A stretch of 64,000 nucleotides of DNA. Source: Archaeoglobaceae archaeon. Its GTDB lineage: Archaea > Halobacteriota > Archaeoglobi > Archaeoglobales > Archaeoglobaceae. The position numbers and the translations under genes were made by a program. The stretch covers positions 1-64,000 of the forward strand of contig JAVYOO010000003.1 in assembly GCA_038734275.1 (NCBI GenBank), written 5' to 3'. The notes under the pieces are model-generated. The model saw nothing but the letters and a program-made list of their open reading frames with translations, made no database searches and was not told the DNA's origin. Shown one piece after another: positions 53,350 through 61,620 of the stretch (position 1 is its first letter; each line of letters begins with the position of its first letter).

Positions 53350-54099
53350 ATGGACGAAAAGCTCGCACTTAGTCTTTCAAGAGAGGTTGCAAAGAATGTC
53401 CTCAAAGCTATTAACAGCATTCCCGCAGGAAGAAGAGGAGAATTTTATGAGATTGGTAAAAGCGGGGTAACAAAGCTTGTTGATAAGGTTGCCGAAAATG
53501 CAGCTTTGGAAGTTCTAAAAAAAGAAAAGCTTAGAATTTTAAGCGAAGAATGCGGATATGTTGGTGAAGGGGACGTTTTTGTAGCTCTTGATCCTCTTGA
53601 CGGAACTTTTAATGCAGTTCGCGGGATTCCAATTTATTCGGTAAGTTTATGCTTCTCTGATTCGGAAAAATTTGGCGATTCTTTCTTTGGCTATGTTTTC
53701 AATCTATGCAGTTGCGATGAATATTATGCTGACTCGAAGGCTTACAAAAACGAAAAGGAGATAAAGGTAGGAGAGAAGGAGAAATTAGAAGAGCTGAATG
53801 CAATCGTCTATTACCCAGATCGCATGTTGCCATTTAAGAGGATAAGAGCCCTTGGCAGTGCAGCACTTGAAACCTGCTTTGTTGCTGAGGGTATTTTCGA
53901 CTGCTTCATAGATCTGAGGGGAATGTTGAGGATCTTTGACATCGCTGGTGGGGTATATATTCTTGAAAAGGCTGGAGGAATTGCTGTAGATGAGAAGGGC
54001 AATTCATTGGAGAAAAAGAAGTTTGAAATCGCGGAGAGAGTAAATGTTATTGCCACGAACAAAAAGCTGTATAGGCAATTGCTGGAGCTGGTTGTATGA
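53350..54099 (+). CDS. suhB: Inositol-monophosphatase / fructose-1,6-bisphosphatase family phosphatase
   Basis: This 249-aa lithium-sensitive-type phosphatase has EECGYVG (Mg Glu), the core DPLDGTFNAVRGIP (Asp-Pro-Leu-Asp-Gly-Thr, about residues 78-91) and a C-terminal FDIAGGVYILEKAGG motif. Archaeal members hydrolyse myo-inositol-1-phosphate and also fructose-1,6-bisphosphate. They can contribute to di-myo-inositol-phosphate or gluconeogenesis. The stop overlaps nadK by 4 nt. Confidence 0.9.
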   Translation: MDEKLALSLSREVAKNVLKAINSIPAGRRGEFYEIGKSGVTKLVDKVAENAALEVLKKEKLRILSEECGYVGEGDVFVALDPLDGTFNAVRGIPIYSVSLCFSDSEKFGDSFFGYVFNLCSCDEYYADSKAYKNEKEIKVGEKEKLEELNAIVYYPDRMLPFKRIRALGSAALETCFVAEGIFDCFIDLRGMLRIFDIAGGVYILEKAGGIAVDEKGNSLEKKKFEIAERVNVIATNKKLYRQLLELVV

Positions 54100-54848
54100 A
54101 GTCCGCAATAGTTTACAAGTCACCCGAAATCCTTGAAAAGGTTGAAAAGGTCATTTTGGAGCTTGGTCACGAAGTTAAAAGCTTTTCAAAGCCCTCAAAA
54201 TCGCTTGAGAACTTTGACTTCATAGTCAGCATAGGTGGTGATGGCACAATTCTCTCAATTCTTCAAGAAGTCAGGAAATGCCCTCCAATCTTTGGCATAA
54301 ATTCTGGGAGAATTGGGTTCTTGACACACTCAAATTCGGCGGACTTTGAAGAAAAGCTTAGAAATGCACTTGTAAAATTCGAGACTGAGAAGTTTGACAG
54401 AATAAAATGCTCCTGCGATAATGGGGAATGCTTAGCTTTAAATGAAATTGCCTTTCTTGGCAAAGAAAGGGCAAAGCTTACAGAATTCTCGATTAAGATT
54501 GATTCCGTTGAGGTTGACAGGCTCAGATGTGATGGAATAATAGTGGCAACGCAAATAGGCTCAACCGCTTACTCATTCTCCGCTGGCGGTCCTGTTGTGG
54601 AACCTTATCACAGCTCGATGCTCATAGTGCCCATTGCTCCCTTCAGATTTGGCTGGAAGCCAGTAGTGATTAAAATTGATAGGGTTGTTGAGCTTGAAGC
54701 CAAAGCAGGCGGAATTGCGGTTGTTGATGGAAAAAGAACTTTTGAGACGAGCAGAATTGTTGTGACGAAATCGGAATTTCCTGCGGTTTTCTTTAAACGT
54801 GTAGACAGAATTAAGCATCTTTTCTATATTATGAAGAAAATAGAATAA
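54096..54848 (+). CDS. nadK: NAD kinase
   Basis: This 250-aa protein has the diacylglycerol-kinase-like motif SIGGDGTILSIL (about residues 47-58). It is followed by FGINSGRIGFLTHS, ALNEIAFLGKE and the NAD-binding GSTAYSFSAGGPVV. It phosphorylates NAD to NADP. The ATGA overlap with the IMPase gene implies co-translation; in some archaea the two activities are fused in one protein, so the linkage is meaningful. Confidence 0.92.
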   Translation: MKSAIVYKSPEILEKVEKVILELGHEVKSFSKPSKSLENFDFIVSIGGDGTILSILQEVRKCPPIFGINSGRIGFLTHSNSADFEEKLRNALVKFETEKFDRIKCSCDNGECLALNEIAFLGKERAKLTEFSIKIDSVEVDRLRCDGIIVATQIGSTAYSFSAGGPVVEPYHSSMLIVPIAPFRFGWKPVVIKIDRVVELEAKAGGIAVVDGKRTFETSRIVVTKSEFPAVFFKRVDRIKHLFYIMKKIE

Positions 54849-54877
54849 GATTTAATATCTCTTGCAGACTATTTTTA

Positions 54878-55093
54878 GCCCCCGAACGGGGAAGAGGCGG
54901 AGGAAGCGGAGCTTGCGATGAAGCCTTTCTGCGAGCTCGGGGGAACATGCCATGTTGATAGGTCCCCTGAAGAGCGAGCAAAAATGCTTGCAATGATTCT
55001 GGGGCAACCCGAACATGGGACAGCCCTCGGGGGGTCAAACGTCATGAGCGAGCGTTTGCTTGCGGTGAATGACGGTGTTACTCCCGAGGCACA
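54878..55093 (+). ncRNA. Triple-hairpin H/ACA pseudouridylation guide RNA (predicted)
   Basis: A G+C-rich segment in an A+T-rich genome folds into three hairpins of the same design. Lower stems are CCCCCGA/TCGGGGG (54879-54885/54937-54943), CCATGTT/AACATGG (54950-54956/55012-55018) and CCTCGGG/CCCGAGG (55025-55031/55083-55089). Each is followed one nt later by ACA (54945, 55020, 55091). The apical stems (GCTTGC/GCGAGC type) each carry a consensus kink-turn: a 3-nt bulge then GA, opposite GA (for example GGT-GA at 55064-55068 against GA at 55046-55047), the L7Ae site of archaeal H/ACA RNAs. In hairpin 3 the pocket (GGGTCA 55032-55037, GTTACT 55077-55082) lies exactly 14 nt before ACA and can pair with AGUAAC-UA-UGACUC of 23S helix 69. 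A T-run follows. It resembles the three-stem Afu-4 RNA described in Archaeoglobus. Confidence 0.8.
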
Positions 55094-55803
55094 TTTTCTT
55101 TAAAGCTTCTGTAAATCTCAACAGCCTTCTTCCATTCTTCTTCGCTTAGCAAGGGGTCTCTGGCTCCATTTAGCAAAAAGGCTTCAGTTCTCTCAACGCA
55201 GGTTCCACAGCTCAAGCATGGTCGGGCTTCGCCACGATAACAGCTCCAAGTGAGCTCATACGGCACTCCAAGCTTTAAACCCAGTGCTACGATTTCAGCT
55301 TTACTCATGTCAATAAAAGGTGCTCTGAGCTCAACTTCGTTCCATAGATTGCCCAGATAGATTGCGGTGTCCATCGCCTTTACAAATTCTTTTCTGCAGT
55401 CAGGATAAACGCTGTAATCGCTCTTGTGTGCAGCATAGTGAACTTCTTTTGCTCCAATTTTAACAGCGTAGCCAACCGCTATGGAAAGCAGAATCATATT
55501 TCTGTTTGGCACAATTGTTGCTCTCTGCCTTTCTTCAGTGTAAAACCCTTCAGGAACTCTGCTATCGCCAGTTATGGCCCCCAAGGATATTAATTCGTGT
55601 ATCGAAGTTATGTCAACTATTCGATGCTCAAAATTCTTCACCAATCTTGCCCTCTCAGTAAGCTTTTTAGCGAATTCAACTTCTTTTGAATGCCTCTGAC
55701 CGTAGATAAATGTAAGGGCGGAAAGCTCATAGCCTTTGCTGAGTAGGTAATAAAGAAGCGTTGAGGAATCCACGCCACCGCTGAAAATTAGCACCGCCTT
55801 CAT
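55078..55803 (-). CDS. queC: 7-cyano-7-deazaguanine synthase QueC
   Basis: This 241-aa enzyme has the PP-loop SGGVDSSTLLYYL (residues 8-20) and a C-terminal zinc site (CYRGEARPCLSCGTC, four cysteines near 208-222). It converts 7-carboxy-7-deazaguanine to preQ0, the base used for archaeosine and queuosine. Together with the Tgt at 2814 it belongs to the 7-deazaguanine tRNA-modification pathway, though in separate operons. Its last codons (NVPRE-stop) are antisense to the 3' end of the H/ACA RNA, 55078-55093. Confidence 0.93.
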   Translation of the reverse strand: MKAVLIFSGGVDSSTLLYYLLSKGYELSALTFIYGQRHSKEVEFAKKLTERARLVKNFEHRIVDITSIHELISLGAITGDSRVPEGFYTEERQRATIVPNRNMILLSIAVGYAVKIGAKEVHYAAHKSDYSVYPDCRKEFVKAMDTAIYLGNLWNEVELRAPFIDMSKAEIVALGLKLGVPYELTWSCYRGEARPCLSCGTCVERTEAFLLNGARDPLLSEEEWKKAVEIYRSFKENVPRE

Positions 55804-55821
55804 AAGAACAGACTGGCAACT

Positions 55822-56508
55822 TTAGAATATATCTCTATCTACGATTTCGTAATCCTTAACGATTGCCACTCCGCTACTTCCTTGCCAGAACTTCTCAAGT
55901 CTCTTTAAAACAAGTCTCTTCTTAAACAAAGGAGCATTTAACACAAGAGATTCGTATTCTCCGCCTTCTCCCGCCAAATTCACACCATATCTTTTGCTCA
56001 CCTTTTTCAAGTCTCCAATTAGCCTCTCATCAATTCTTCTGCCCAAAAAACTCTCGTCAAGACCCATTGCAGATACGCTGACGATTATGGCTTCAAAATT
56101 CGTAGCGATTTCATTCAAAATCTTTTCAGGCTCTTCCCCCCAGAGTGGAGCAAAAAGTCTTAGCCCAAGATTTTTGCATATTTTTTCAACCCGCATGTAT
56201 TGATATTTCGAGGCGATTGCTCCAACGCAAATCCCGTCGATTTTCAAATCCGATAGTCCCTTTTCAAGCTCAGAGACTTCTTTTTCTTCCTCTCCAGAAA
56301 CAAATATTTTTTCCAGCGGTAAATCGAGGCATTTTGCTATCGCTTCAAGCATGTGCAGGTTTACTGTGTGGAACATGAAAGACTCTGGATTCTTTGGATA
56401 TGCTCCTACGAGAACAACGTCTTTATGGCTCACAACTCCGCTTTTCACAATTCTATGCAAAGCAAGAATCGAATCCTTGCCTCCAGAAGTGAGAACTGCG
56501 ATTTTCAT
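55822..56508 (-). CDS. Diphthine-ammonia ligase family ATP pyrophosphatase (Dph6-type)
   Basis: This 228-aa protein has the PP-loop SGGKDSILALHRI (residues 8-20), VGAIASKYQYMRVEKICKNLGLRLFAPLW (shortened here to the core QYMRVEKICKNLG) and AGEGGEYESLVLNAPLF, the hallmarks of the Dph6/MJ0570 group. That group makes diphthamide on elongation factor 2 by amidating diphthine. It lies between queC and the alanine dehydrogenase gene on the same strand, overlapping the latter by 4 nt. Confidence 0.85.
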   Translation of the reverse strand: MKIAVLTSGGKDSILALHRIVKSGVVSHKDVVLVGAYPKNPESFMFHTVNLHMLEAIAKCLDLPLEKIFVSGEEEKEVSELEKGLSDLKIDGICVGAIASKYQYMRVEKICKNLGLRLFAPLWGEEPEKILNEIATNFEAIIVSVSAMGLDESFLGRRIDERLIGDLKKVSKRYGVNLAGEGGEYESLVLNAPLFKKRLVLKRLEKFWQGSSGVAIVKDYEIVDRDIF

Positions 56509-57473
56509 TCTAAATCAATAAGTCTTATTCTCTTTCCAGCATTTCTCTCAACAGCTTTCTCGTAAACAAGCTTTGCTACAGCGATATCTTGAATTGCAAG
56601 CCCGGTTGAGTCGAAAATCGTTATCTCTTTGCCCTCTCTACCCTTCTTTAATCCCGCAACGACTTCGCCGAGAGTTGCATGAATGTCCTTCTCGGAGATT
56701 ATGCCCTTAGAAACCGCAACGTTCACTTCCCCACCATGTAAAGCCTGATGCATATCATCAACAACTATTTTAGCCCTTAACAAGAGCTCTATTTCAAGTT
56801 CCTGCTTTCCTGGAGCATCTGCACCAATTGCATTTATATGCGTTCCCTTCTTTATCCACTCATCTCTCACTACGGGCTTTGTTGCGGGGGTTGTTGTTAT
56901 GAGAACGTCACAATCGCAGACCTCTTTTGCTTCTTTCAGCTCGCAGTTCACTCCTTGCGACTCACAGAACTTTTTAAAATTCTCCTCAGCTCTCTTGCTC
57001 ACATCAAAAGCCTTTACGAGCTCAATCTTGCATAGTTCTTTGATTGCAAGCAGTTGATAGCGAGCCTGTTTTCCACAGCCTATAAATCCGAAAACTCTAC
57101 TGTCTTTTCTTGCGAGATGCTTCACCGCCACTCCTCCAGCTGCGCCAGTTCGCAATGAAGTCAAAAAGGTCGCATCCATAACAGCTAAAGGAAATCCGTT
57201 TGAGGGATTGTTCAAAATCAGCACAGCCATAACGGAAGGCAAACCCTTTTCGGGATTTTTTGGATGCGAGTTAACCCATTTAACGCCAGCGTAACCCATG
57301 AGATAGGCGGGCATAGCCCTCAAGTCGCCATGCTCAAATGTGAGGTAAACCTTTGGGGGCATGAGAGCTTTTGATAATGAATATTCTCTGAATGCATTTT
57401 CAACCACATTAATCGCTTCTTTCATCGTTATAAGCTTCTTTACTTCCTCAGCGGATAGAATTAAAGTCTCCAT
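56505..57473 (-). CDS. ala: Alanine dehydrogenase (ornithine cyclodeaminase/mu-crystallin family)
   Basis: This 322-aa protein starts at ATG 57473 (METLILSAEEVKKLI). Conserved segments are GDLRAMPAYLMGYAGVKWVN (substrate/lysine site), SLRTGAAGGVAVKHLARKDS, Rossmann FGFIGCGKQARYQL and HINAIGADAPGKQELE. The sequence pattern is very like the Archaeoglobus fulgidus NAD-dependent alanine dehydrogenase of this family, which interconverts alanine and pyruvate. The 4-nt overlap with the Dph6-type gene suggests one transcript. Confidence 0.88.
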   Translation of the reverse strand: METLILSAEEVKKLITMKEAINVVENAFREYSLSKALMPPKVYLTFEHGDLRAMPAYLMGYAGVKWVNSHPKNPEKGLPSVMAVLILNNPSNGFPLAVMDATFLTSLRTGAAGGVAVKHLARKDSRVFGFIGCGKQARYQLLAIKELCKIELVKAFDVSKRAEENFKKFCESQGVNCELKEAKEVCDCDVLITTTPATKPVVRDEWIKKGTHINAIGADAPGKQELEIELLLRAKIVVDDMHQALHGGEVNVAVSKGIISEKDIHATLGEVVAGLKKGREGKEITIFDSTGLAIQDIAVAKLVYEKAVERNAGKRIRLIDLE

Positions 57474-57522
57474 AACTAAACACAAGGATGGAGATATTTA
57501 AATCTTCAGAATTATTATCGTC

Positions 57523-57954
57523 ATGCAACTCAGGGAACTCGACTTCAAGACGATAAGAGAAGAATGGATGCATATACATCTCGAAGATGGGACTCTTATC
57601 AGATTCAAGTCAGTCTTAACGAGAGTTTTCGACACAGGGCAAAGAGATCCTGTTGGAGAACCAATTTACAGAATTGACAGCCAGAATGTAGTTGTCGCAA
57701 AGGCTCCAGACGAGCTTAAGGGCACTCCATCAGAATTTGTCCCTCCAATTCAGGAAATTGCAAAGAAGAGAAGGCCGACCGCAGTTAAGATCAGAGCAAT
57801 CGTTGGAGATGACTGGAACGAGTATGAGCTCGAAGACGGTAGCAGAATAAAGATAAAGACGATTGTTACCAAAGTTCTCAGGCTTGATGGGTTCTATGAT
57901 GCTTACGGAAATCCGGTCTACATAATTCAATCGCAGATGGTCGTTGCTACCTAA
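57523..57954 (+). CDS. Conserved archaeal protein with internal duplication
   Basis: This 143-aa protein is two copies of a about 50-residue beta unit: EEWMHIHLEDGTLIRFKSVL with TRVFDTG and GEPIYRIDSQNVVV (residues about 11-65), and DWNEYELEDGSRIKIKTIV with TKVLRLDG and GNPVYIIQSQMVVA (about 92-142). The halves are joined by a Pro-rich linker. Duplication is direct from sequence. The fold may be a small beta-barrel; no function is known. It is transcribed opposite to TrmI and overlaps its end by 4 nt. Confidence 0.75.
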   Translation: MQLRELDFKTIREEWMHIHLEDGTLIRFKSVLTRVFDTGQRDPVGEPIYRIDSQNVVVAKAPDELKGTPSEFVPPIQEIAKKRRPTAVKIRAIVGDDWNEYELEDGSRIKIKTIVTKVLRLDGFYDAYGNPVYIIQSQMVVAT

Positions 57955-58691
57955 TATTTTCTTCCGATCACAATGTAGCCAGTATGCCAGACTCCAGTGG
58001 AGGTTCTTGTGCCAACTCTCTTTATATCTAAGTCTACGCGAAGAATTTCGAATGCCTCAAGTTCTTTGAATTCGTTTTTGCTCATCACTTCGTAAACCTC
58101 TCGAGCGGGCTCAATGTAGGGATTGTAAACCGCGAGATGACCACCAACCTTCAGAATTTGCCTTGCCTTCGGAATAAATGCGACATCGTCTTTCATGTCC
58201 AAAACAACGAGATCAAACTCCTTTTTGAAGCCATCTGCAACCATTAAAGCGTCGCCAATTATCTGGTGCACGTTTTTAAGTCCGGCAAGCTTGAAGTTCT
58301 TTCTCGCAATCCTTGCAAAGTCCTCTCTCTTCTCAACGGTAACGACTTCTCCGAATTTGTTAAAGTAAGCAAGATAAGCTGCGAGCATTCCGCTTCCTGT
58401 TCCAGCGTCGAAGATGAGCGAATCTGGAGAAAGCCCAGTGTAGGCAATTATGGCTCCAATGTCCTTTGGCATCAAGGGCGTTGCTCCCCGCTTGAAGTGT
58501 CTGAAAAAGTCTGAAAGATTGAATGGCACGATTCTGTATTCAACACCGAGGTGGGTCTTTATTGTATCCCCAAAAGATTTATCCTTCAATTCGCTGAGCT
58601 CTATGACCCCGTGGTGGGTGTGTAGCTTTCCTTCGAACTTCTCAACGAGAAAGCTATTCTTTCCCCTTGAAAGAACGACTGGTGGCTTCAT
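57951..58691 (-). CDS. trmI: tRNA (adenine-N1)-methyltransferase TrmI
   Basis: This 246-aa protein has an N-terminal beta domain, SAM motif DAGTGSGMLAAYLAYF (about residues 102-117), GEVVTVEKRE and DLVVLDMKD (motif IV). The layout is that of archaeal TrmI, which makes m1A57/58 in tRNA T-loops. It starts 1 nt after the stop of the aNAC gene on the same strand, so the pair is an operon. Confidence 0.9.
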   Translation of the reverse strand: MKPPVVLSRGKNSFLVEKFEGKLHTHHGVIELSELKDKSFGDTIKTHLGVEYRIVPFNLSDFFRHFKRGATPLMPKDIGAIIAYTGLSPDSLIFDAGTGSGMLAAYLAYFNKFGEVVTVEKREDFARIARKNFKLAGLKNVHQIIGDALMVADGFKKEFDLVVLDMKDDVAFIPKARQILKVGGHLAVYNPYIEPAREVYEVMSKNEFKELEAFEILRVDLDIKRVGTRTSTGVWHTGYIVIGRKY

Positions 58692-59024
58692 TTACTTTGC
58701 CTGCAGTTTTAGCAAAGCCTCAGCAATGTCTCCGTTCGCTTCGATTAAAGCTTTCCTTGCTGTCTCGGCATCAACATTTGCCTGTTCCATCACGAGCTTA
58801 ACGTCTTCCTCGCTGATCTCTGGAGCAATCTTAACAACCTCGTATTGCCCAGCGACCTGAAAAGTCTCCATTCCCTTTGCTGAGATCTTTGTCACACTTG
58901 GATTTCTAAAGATTAGCTCCTCTGTGCTTGTTTTAATTATCACTTCCTTTGCGTCGAGTTCTTCCATTTCTATGCCCATTTGCTTCATCATCTTCTTCAT
59001 CTGCTTTGCGTTTATCGGAAGCAT
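58692..59024 (-). CDS. nac: Archaeal nascent polypeptide-associated complex protein
   Basis: This 110-aa protein has an N-terminal basic segment (NAKQMKKMMKQMG), a NAC beta domain (AKEVIIKTSTEELIF and VTKISAKGMETFQVAGQ) and a C-terminal UBA domain (ISEEDVKLVMEQANVDAETARKAL). The homodimeric archaeal NAC binds ribosomes near the exit tunnel and nascent chains. It precedes trmI with no gap. Confidence 0.93.
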   Translation of the reverse strand: MLPINAKQMKKMMKQMGIEMEELDAKEVIIKTSTEELIFRNPSVTKISAKGMETFQVAGQYEVVKIAPEISEEDVKLVMEQANVDAETARKALIEANGDIAEALLKLQAK

Positions 59025-59081
59025 GAAGTTAGCTTTGCGGAGAAGTTAAAATACTTTGCATGGTTGAGCGGTGATCTATGG

Positions 59082-59171
59082 TTAAGCCCCCTTACCTTTA
59101 ATCTTCTCTCTGACCGCTTCGAACCTCCTTATAAGATCTTCATCGAGCGTCTCGCCAAAATTTTGAGTCAT
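59082..59171 (-). pseudogene. Small ribbon-helix-helix-like fragment
   Basis: ATG 59171 opens a 29-codon frame (MTQNFGETLDEDLIRRFEAV then REKIKGKGA) resembling the N-terminus of archaeal RHH proteins that normally continue with a LGLKNDTEV-type turn and a second helix. Here it ends at TAA 59082. It is too short to fold as a full RHH dimer and is probably a remnant. Confidence 0.35.
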
Positions 59172-59189
59172 TTTAGCACATAAGCTTAG

Positions 59190-59282
59190 CTAATATTTTT
59201 TCGTAAAATCAACTTCTCCTTTCGCAATAAGCTCTTCCTCAAACTTCCCGAAGTCTATTTTGAGCTTATTATTTCGATTACA
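59190..59282 (-). pseudogene. Short coding-like remnant
   Basis: Minus-strand open frame NKLKIDFGKFEEELIAKGEVDF ending TKKY-stop (shortened). It has protein-like composition but no start codon, and lies 18 nt upstream of the RHH-like fragment on the same strand. It may be the tail of a preceding lost gene. Family unknown. Confidence 0.25.
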
Positions 59283-59367
59283 AACCCGAATATTTATAAA
59301 ATAGTCTGTCTTCTTTTTAAGAGACTGATAGCGAAAAATAAAAATACTCAGCTCAGACATAACTTAA

Positions 59368-59441
59368 GCCCGGGTAGCTCAGCTTGGGAGAGCGTGCGGC
59401 TGAAGACCGCATAGTCGCCGGTTCAAATCCGGCTCCGGGCA
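59368..59441 (+). tRNA. tRNA-Phe (GAA)
   Basis: This 74-nt cloverleaf has acceptor GCCCGGG with CTCCGGGC, D-loop AGCTCAGCTTGGGAGAGC, anticodon stem TGCGG/CCGCA with loop CTGAAGA (anticodon GAA) and T-loop GTTCAAATC. No CCA is encoded and no intron is seen. AT-rich sequence upstream (AAAAATAAAAATACT) probably includes its TATA box. Confidence 0.93.
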
Positions 59442-59810
<369 letters not shown>

Positions 59811-59887
59811 CCTGAAATTCGCATCTTTCTCAACTAATAAATGTTTCTCAGCGGGATACAATTTTAAAAATCGGCTGAAGATTAATC

Positions 59888-60247
59888 ATGGAGCATCTGC
59901 TTTTGGATCCATTCAGAAAATTGCTGGGCTGTGAAGTTGAGGAAATAAGAGACGGTTATGCGAGGGTTAGAGGTGTTGTAAGAGATGAGTTTCTGAATAT
60001 CCACGGTGTGGCTCATGGAGGTTTTATAATGGCTCTTGCAGATTTTGCCTTTGCAATTTCGGCAAACACAGACGCTAAAAGAGTGGCTGTGAAGATTTCG
60101 ATGAACTTCTACTCTCCTGCATATAAAGGAGATACGCTCGTAGCTGAGGCTGAGAAGGTTAGGGGGAAAAGACTAGGGTTTTATAGGCTGAAGGTTTTTA
60201 AAAATGGAGAACTCATTGCAGAGGGTTCAGCGATCGCCTATGGCTGA
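59888..60247 (+). CDS. PaaI-type hotdog-fold thioesterase
   Basis: This 119-aa protein shows the hotdog motif NIHGVAHGGFIMALADFAFAISAN (about residues 36-59, with the HG-x-x-H-GG core) followed by VAVKISMNFYSPAYKGDTLVAEAE, typical of PaaI-like acyl-CoA thioesterases. It may hydrolyse phenylacetyl- or other acyl-CoAs. Its 3' end overlaps the convergent rpoL gene by 10 nt. Confidence 0.88.
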   Translation: MEHLLLDPFRKLLGCEVEEIRDGYARVRGVVRDEFLNIHGVAHGGFIMALADFAFAISANTDAKRVAVKISMNFYSPAYKGDTLVAEAEKVRGKRLGFYRLKVFKNGELIAEGSAIAYG

Positions 60248-60501
60248 ATCTGCCTTAGGAGATCTTCACACACACCAATAATGTTTTCATTTGCCTTTTT
60301 TAGCACTTCAATCGGATTTGTTCCGTCAGTCCTTAGATACAGTTCCGGTTCCCCCACGAGCGGATGGGGAATGTTGTATCTTACGATCACGGTTCTCTTG
60401 TCTTGAGAAAGATAATGCTGTAGCAGGTTCAAGTAGGTGTGATCTTCTCCTCTAACGATTAGCTTAACGTAATTCTTCCCAAGTTCTACGATCTTCAACA
60501 T
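60238..60501 (-). CDS. rpoL: DNA-directed RNA polymerase subunit L
   Basis: This 87-aa protein starts at ATG 60501 (MLKIVELGKNYVKLIVRGED), whose first base overlaps the Csl4 stop (TGATG). It is an Rpb11-like alpha-type dimerisation subunit: HTYLNLLQHYLSQDKRTVIV and YNIPHPLVGEPELYLRT match RpoL, the partner of RpoD in the archaeal polymerase assembly platform. Confidence 0.93.
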   Translation of the reverse strand: MLKIVELGKNYVKLIVRGEDHTYLNLLQHYLSQDKRTVIVRYNIPHPLVGEPELYLRTDGTNPIEVLKKANENIIGVCEDLLRQIQP

Positions 60502-61043
60502 CACCACTCACCTTTCCCATAGGATTTTGAAACCTTCCTTTTTTCTTCCCTTCCACAATTTGGACATTTAAGCTTTCCTTCTTCAAAGACGAGATCGCTC
60601 TTACAATTACCGCAGTATGCTTTGAGAACTCCCATTTCTGGCTCCTTTATAGATATCTTTGGTGAGGTGTCAAGAACTCTGGCTTTTAAAATATCGAAGT
60701 AGCTTATCGCATTTCCAATATTGTCAATTTTTTCTCCCACGTTCGAGATGTGTAGCAAGGCAAGACCCGTATGAGCAAGTCCCCTATCTTCGCCATACTT
60801 CCTTGCAATTTCAACCATGGCAAAGTTGCTTCGTATATCCACAACTCTGCCAAGAACTATATCGCCTTTTTTAAGCTCTGGAATTCTTTTGAGGCTCTTG
60901 ATTTTAATAGTTTTGTCATCCTTTTCTAAAAGCCCTGCTACAGAAGCGAAAAGTTCTCCATTTTCCTCGTAAACTCCGTCACCTGCCTTAAATTCCTCAA
61001 CACTACCCAATTTATCTCCTGGAAACACGATCATTTCTCTCAA
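60501..61043 (-). CDS. csl4: Exosome RNA-binding subunit Csl4
   Basis: This 180-aa protein has an N-terminal domain (VFPGDKLGSVEEFKAGDGVYEE), S1 domain (KGDIVLGRVVDIRSNFAMVEI) and C-terminal zinc ribbon (CGNCKSDLVFEEGKLKCPNCG, two CxxC pairs; written here in full it marks residues 150-170). Csl4 caps the archaeal exosome and recruits DnaG. A second ATG (61034) is possible. It overlaps the METTL5-type gene by 32 nt. Confidence 0.92.
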   Translation of the reverse strand: MREMIVFPGDKLGSVEEFKAGDGVYEENGELFASVAGLLEKDDKTIKIKSLKRIPELKKGDIVLGRVVDIRSNFAMVEIARKYGEDRGLAHTGLALLHISNVGEKIDNIGNAISYFDILKARVLDTSPKISIKEPEMGVLKAYCGNCKSDLVFEEGKLKCPNCGREEKRKVSKSYGKGEW

Positions 61044-61620
61044 TCCTGAATACCTCTACGGGTATGAACTTAAATTCCTTTTCGTGGAATGAATAACTTT
61101 TGCGTAACGGGACCATAAATTTCCATACATGTGTGATCTTAAAACCGTTCTCTTCAGATCTTTTATTTACAAATATTTCGCTTCCAGCGGAGTGAATCGA
61201 GTAGATCACATTGGCTATCTCATATGCCTTCTCGAGAAAAACTCTATCAGCATGCTTTCGCTGAATACCGAAGGGTGGGTTCATTATAACCGTAATCCTG
61301 CTTTTAAGATTTAAATCTCGAACATCACAGGCAATAAAATCAACCTGCACACCAACTCTTTCAGCATTGGCTTTTGCAATTTTTAGAGCTTCCAGATCTA
61401 TCTCAACCCCAACCGCATAGGCCCCAAGTAAAGCAGAACCTATAGCAAGAATTCCGGTTCCACAACCGAGATCCACGACTTTGTCAAGATCTCCATGCAG
61501 TCTTGCATTTGTAAGAATAAAGGCCGCAAGGTTTGGAGGAGTCACATACTGCTCGAGCTGAATTTTTGGATTTTTAAATCCTTCAAGGTTTTCCAATAAA
61601 ATTTCCAGCTCTCTTTTCAA
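61012..61620 (-). CDS. METTL5-type RNA N6-adenine methyltransferase
   Basis: This 202-aa class I methyltransferase has the SAM motif VVDLGCGTGILAIGSALLGA (about residues 48-67), VGVEIDLEAL and the catalytic IMNPPFGIQRKHADRVFL with NPPF. This is the archaeal METTL5 pattern; the eukaryotic relative methylates 18S rRNA A1832 as m6A. It sits between the DHH protein and Csl4, overlapping both by a few nt, within an RNA-processing operon. Confidence 0.88.
   Translation of the reverse strand: MKRELEILLENLEGFKNPKIQLEQYVTPPNLAAFILTNARLHGDLDKVVDLGCGTGILAIGSALLGAYAVGVEIDLEALKIAKANAERVGVQVDFIACDVRDLNLKSRITVIMNPPFGIQRKHADRVFLEKAYEIANVIYSIHSAGSEIFVNKRSEENGFKITHVWKFMVPLRKSYSFHEKEFKFIPVEVFRIERNDRVSRR

Noticed and set aside
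54918-55103. 61-codon plus-strand ORF in the structured RNA region
   Set aside because: The frame lies inside the three-hairpin RNA and its composition is explained by the paired stems. Its product matches no family and there is no ribosome-binding site.
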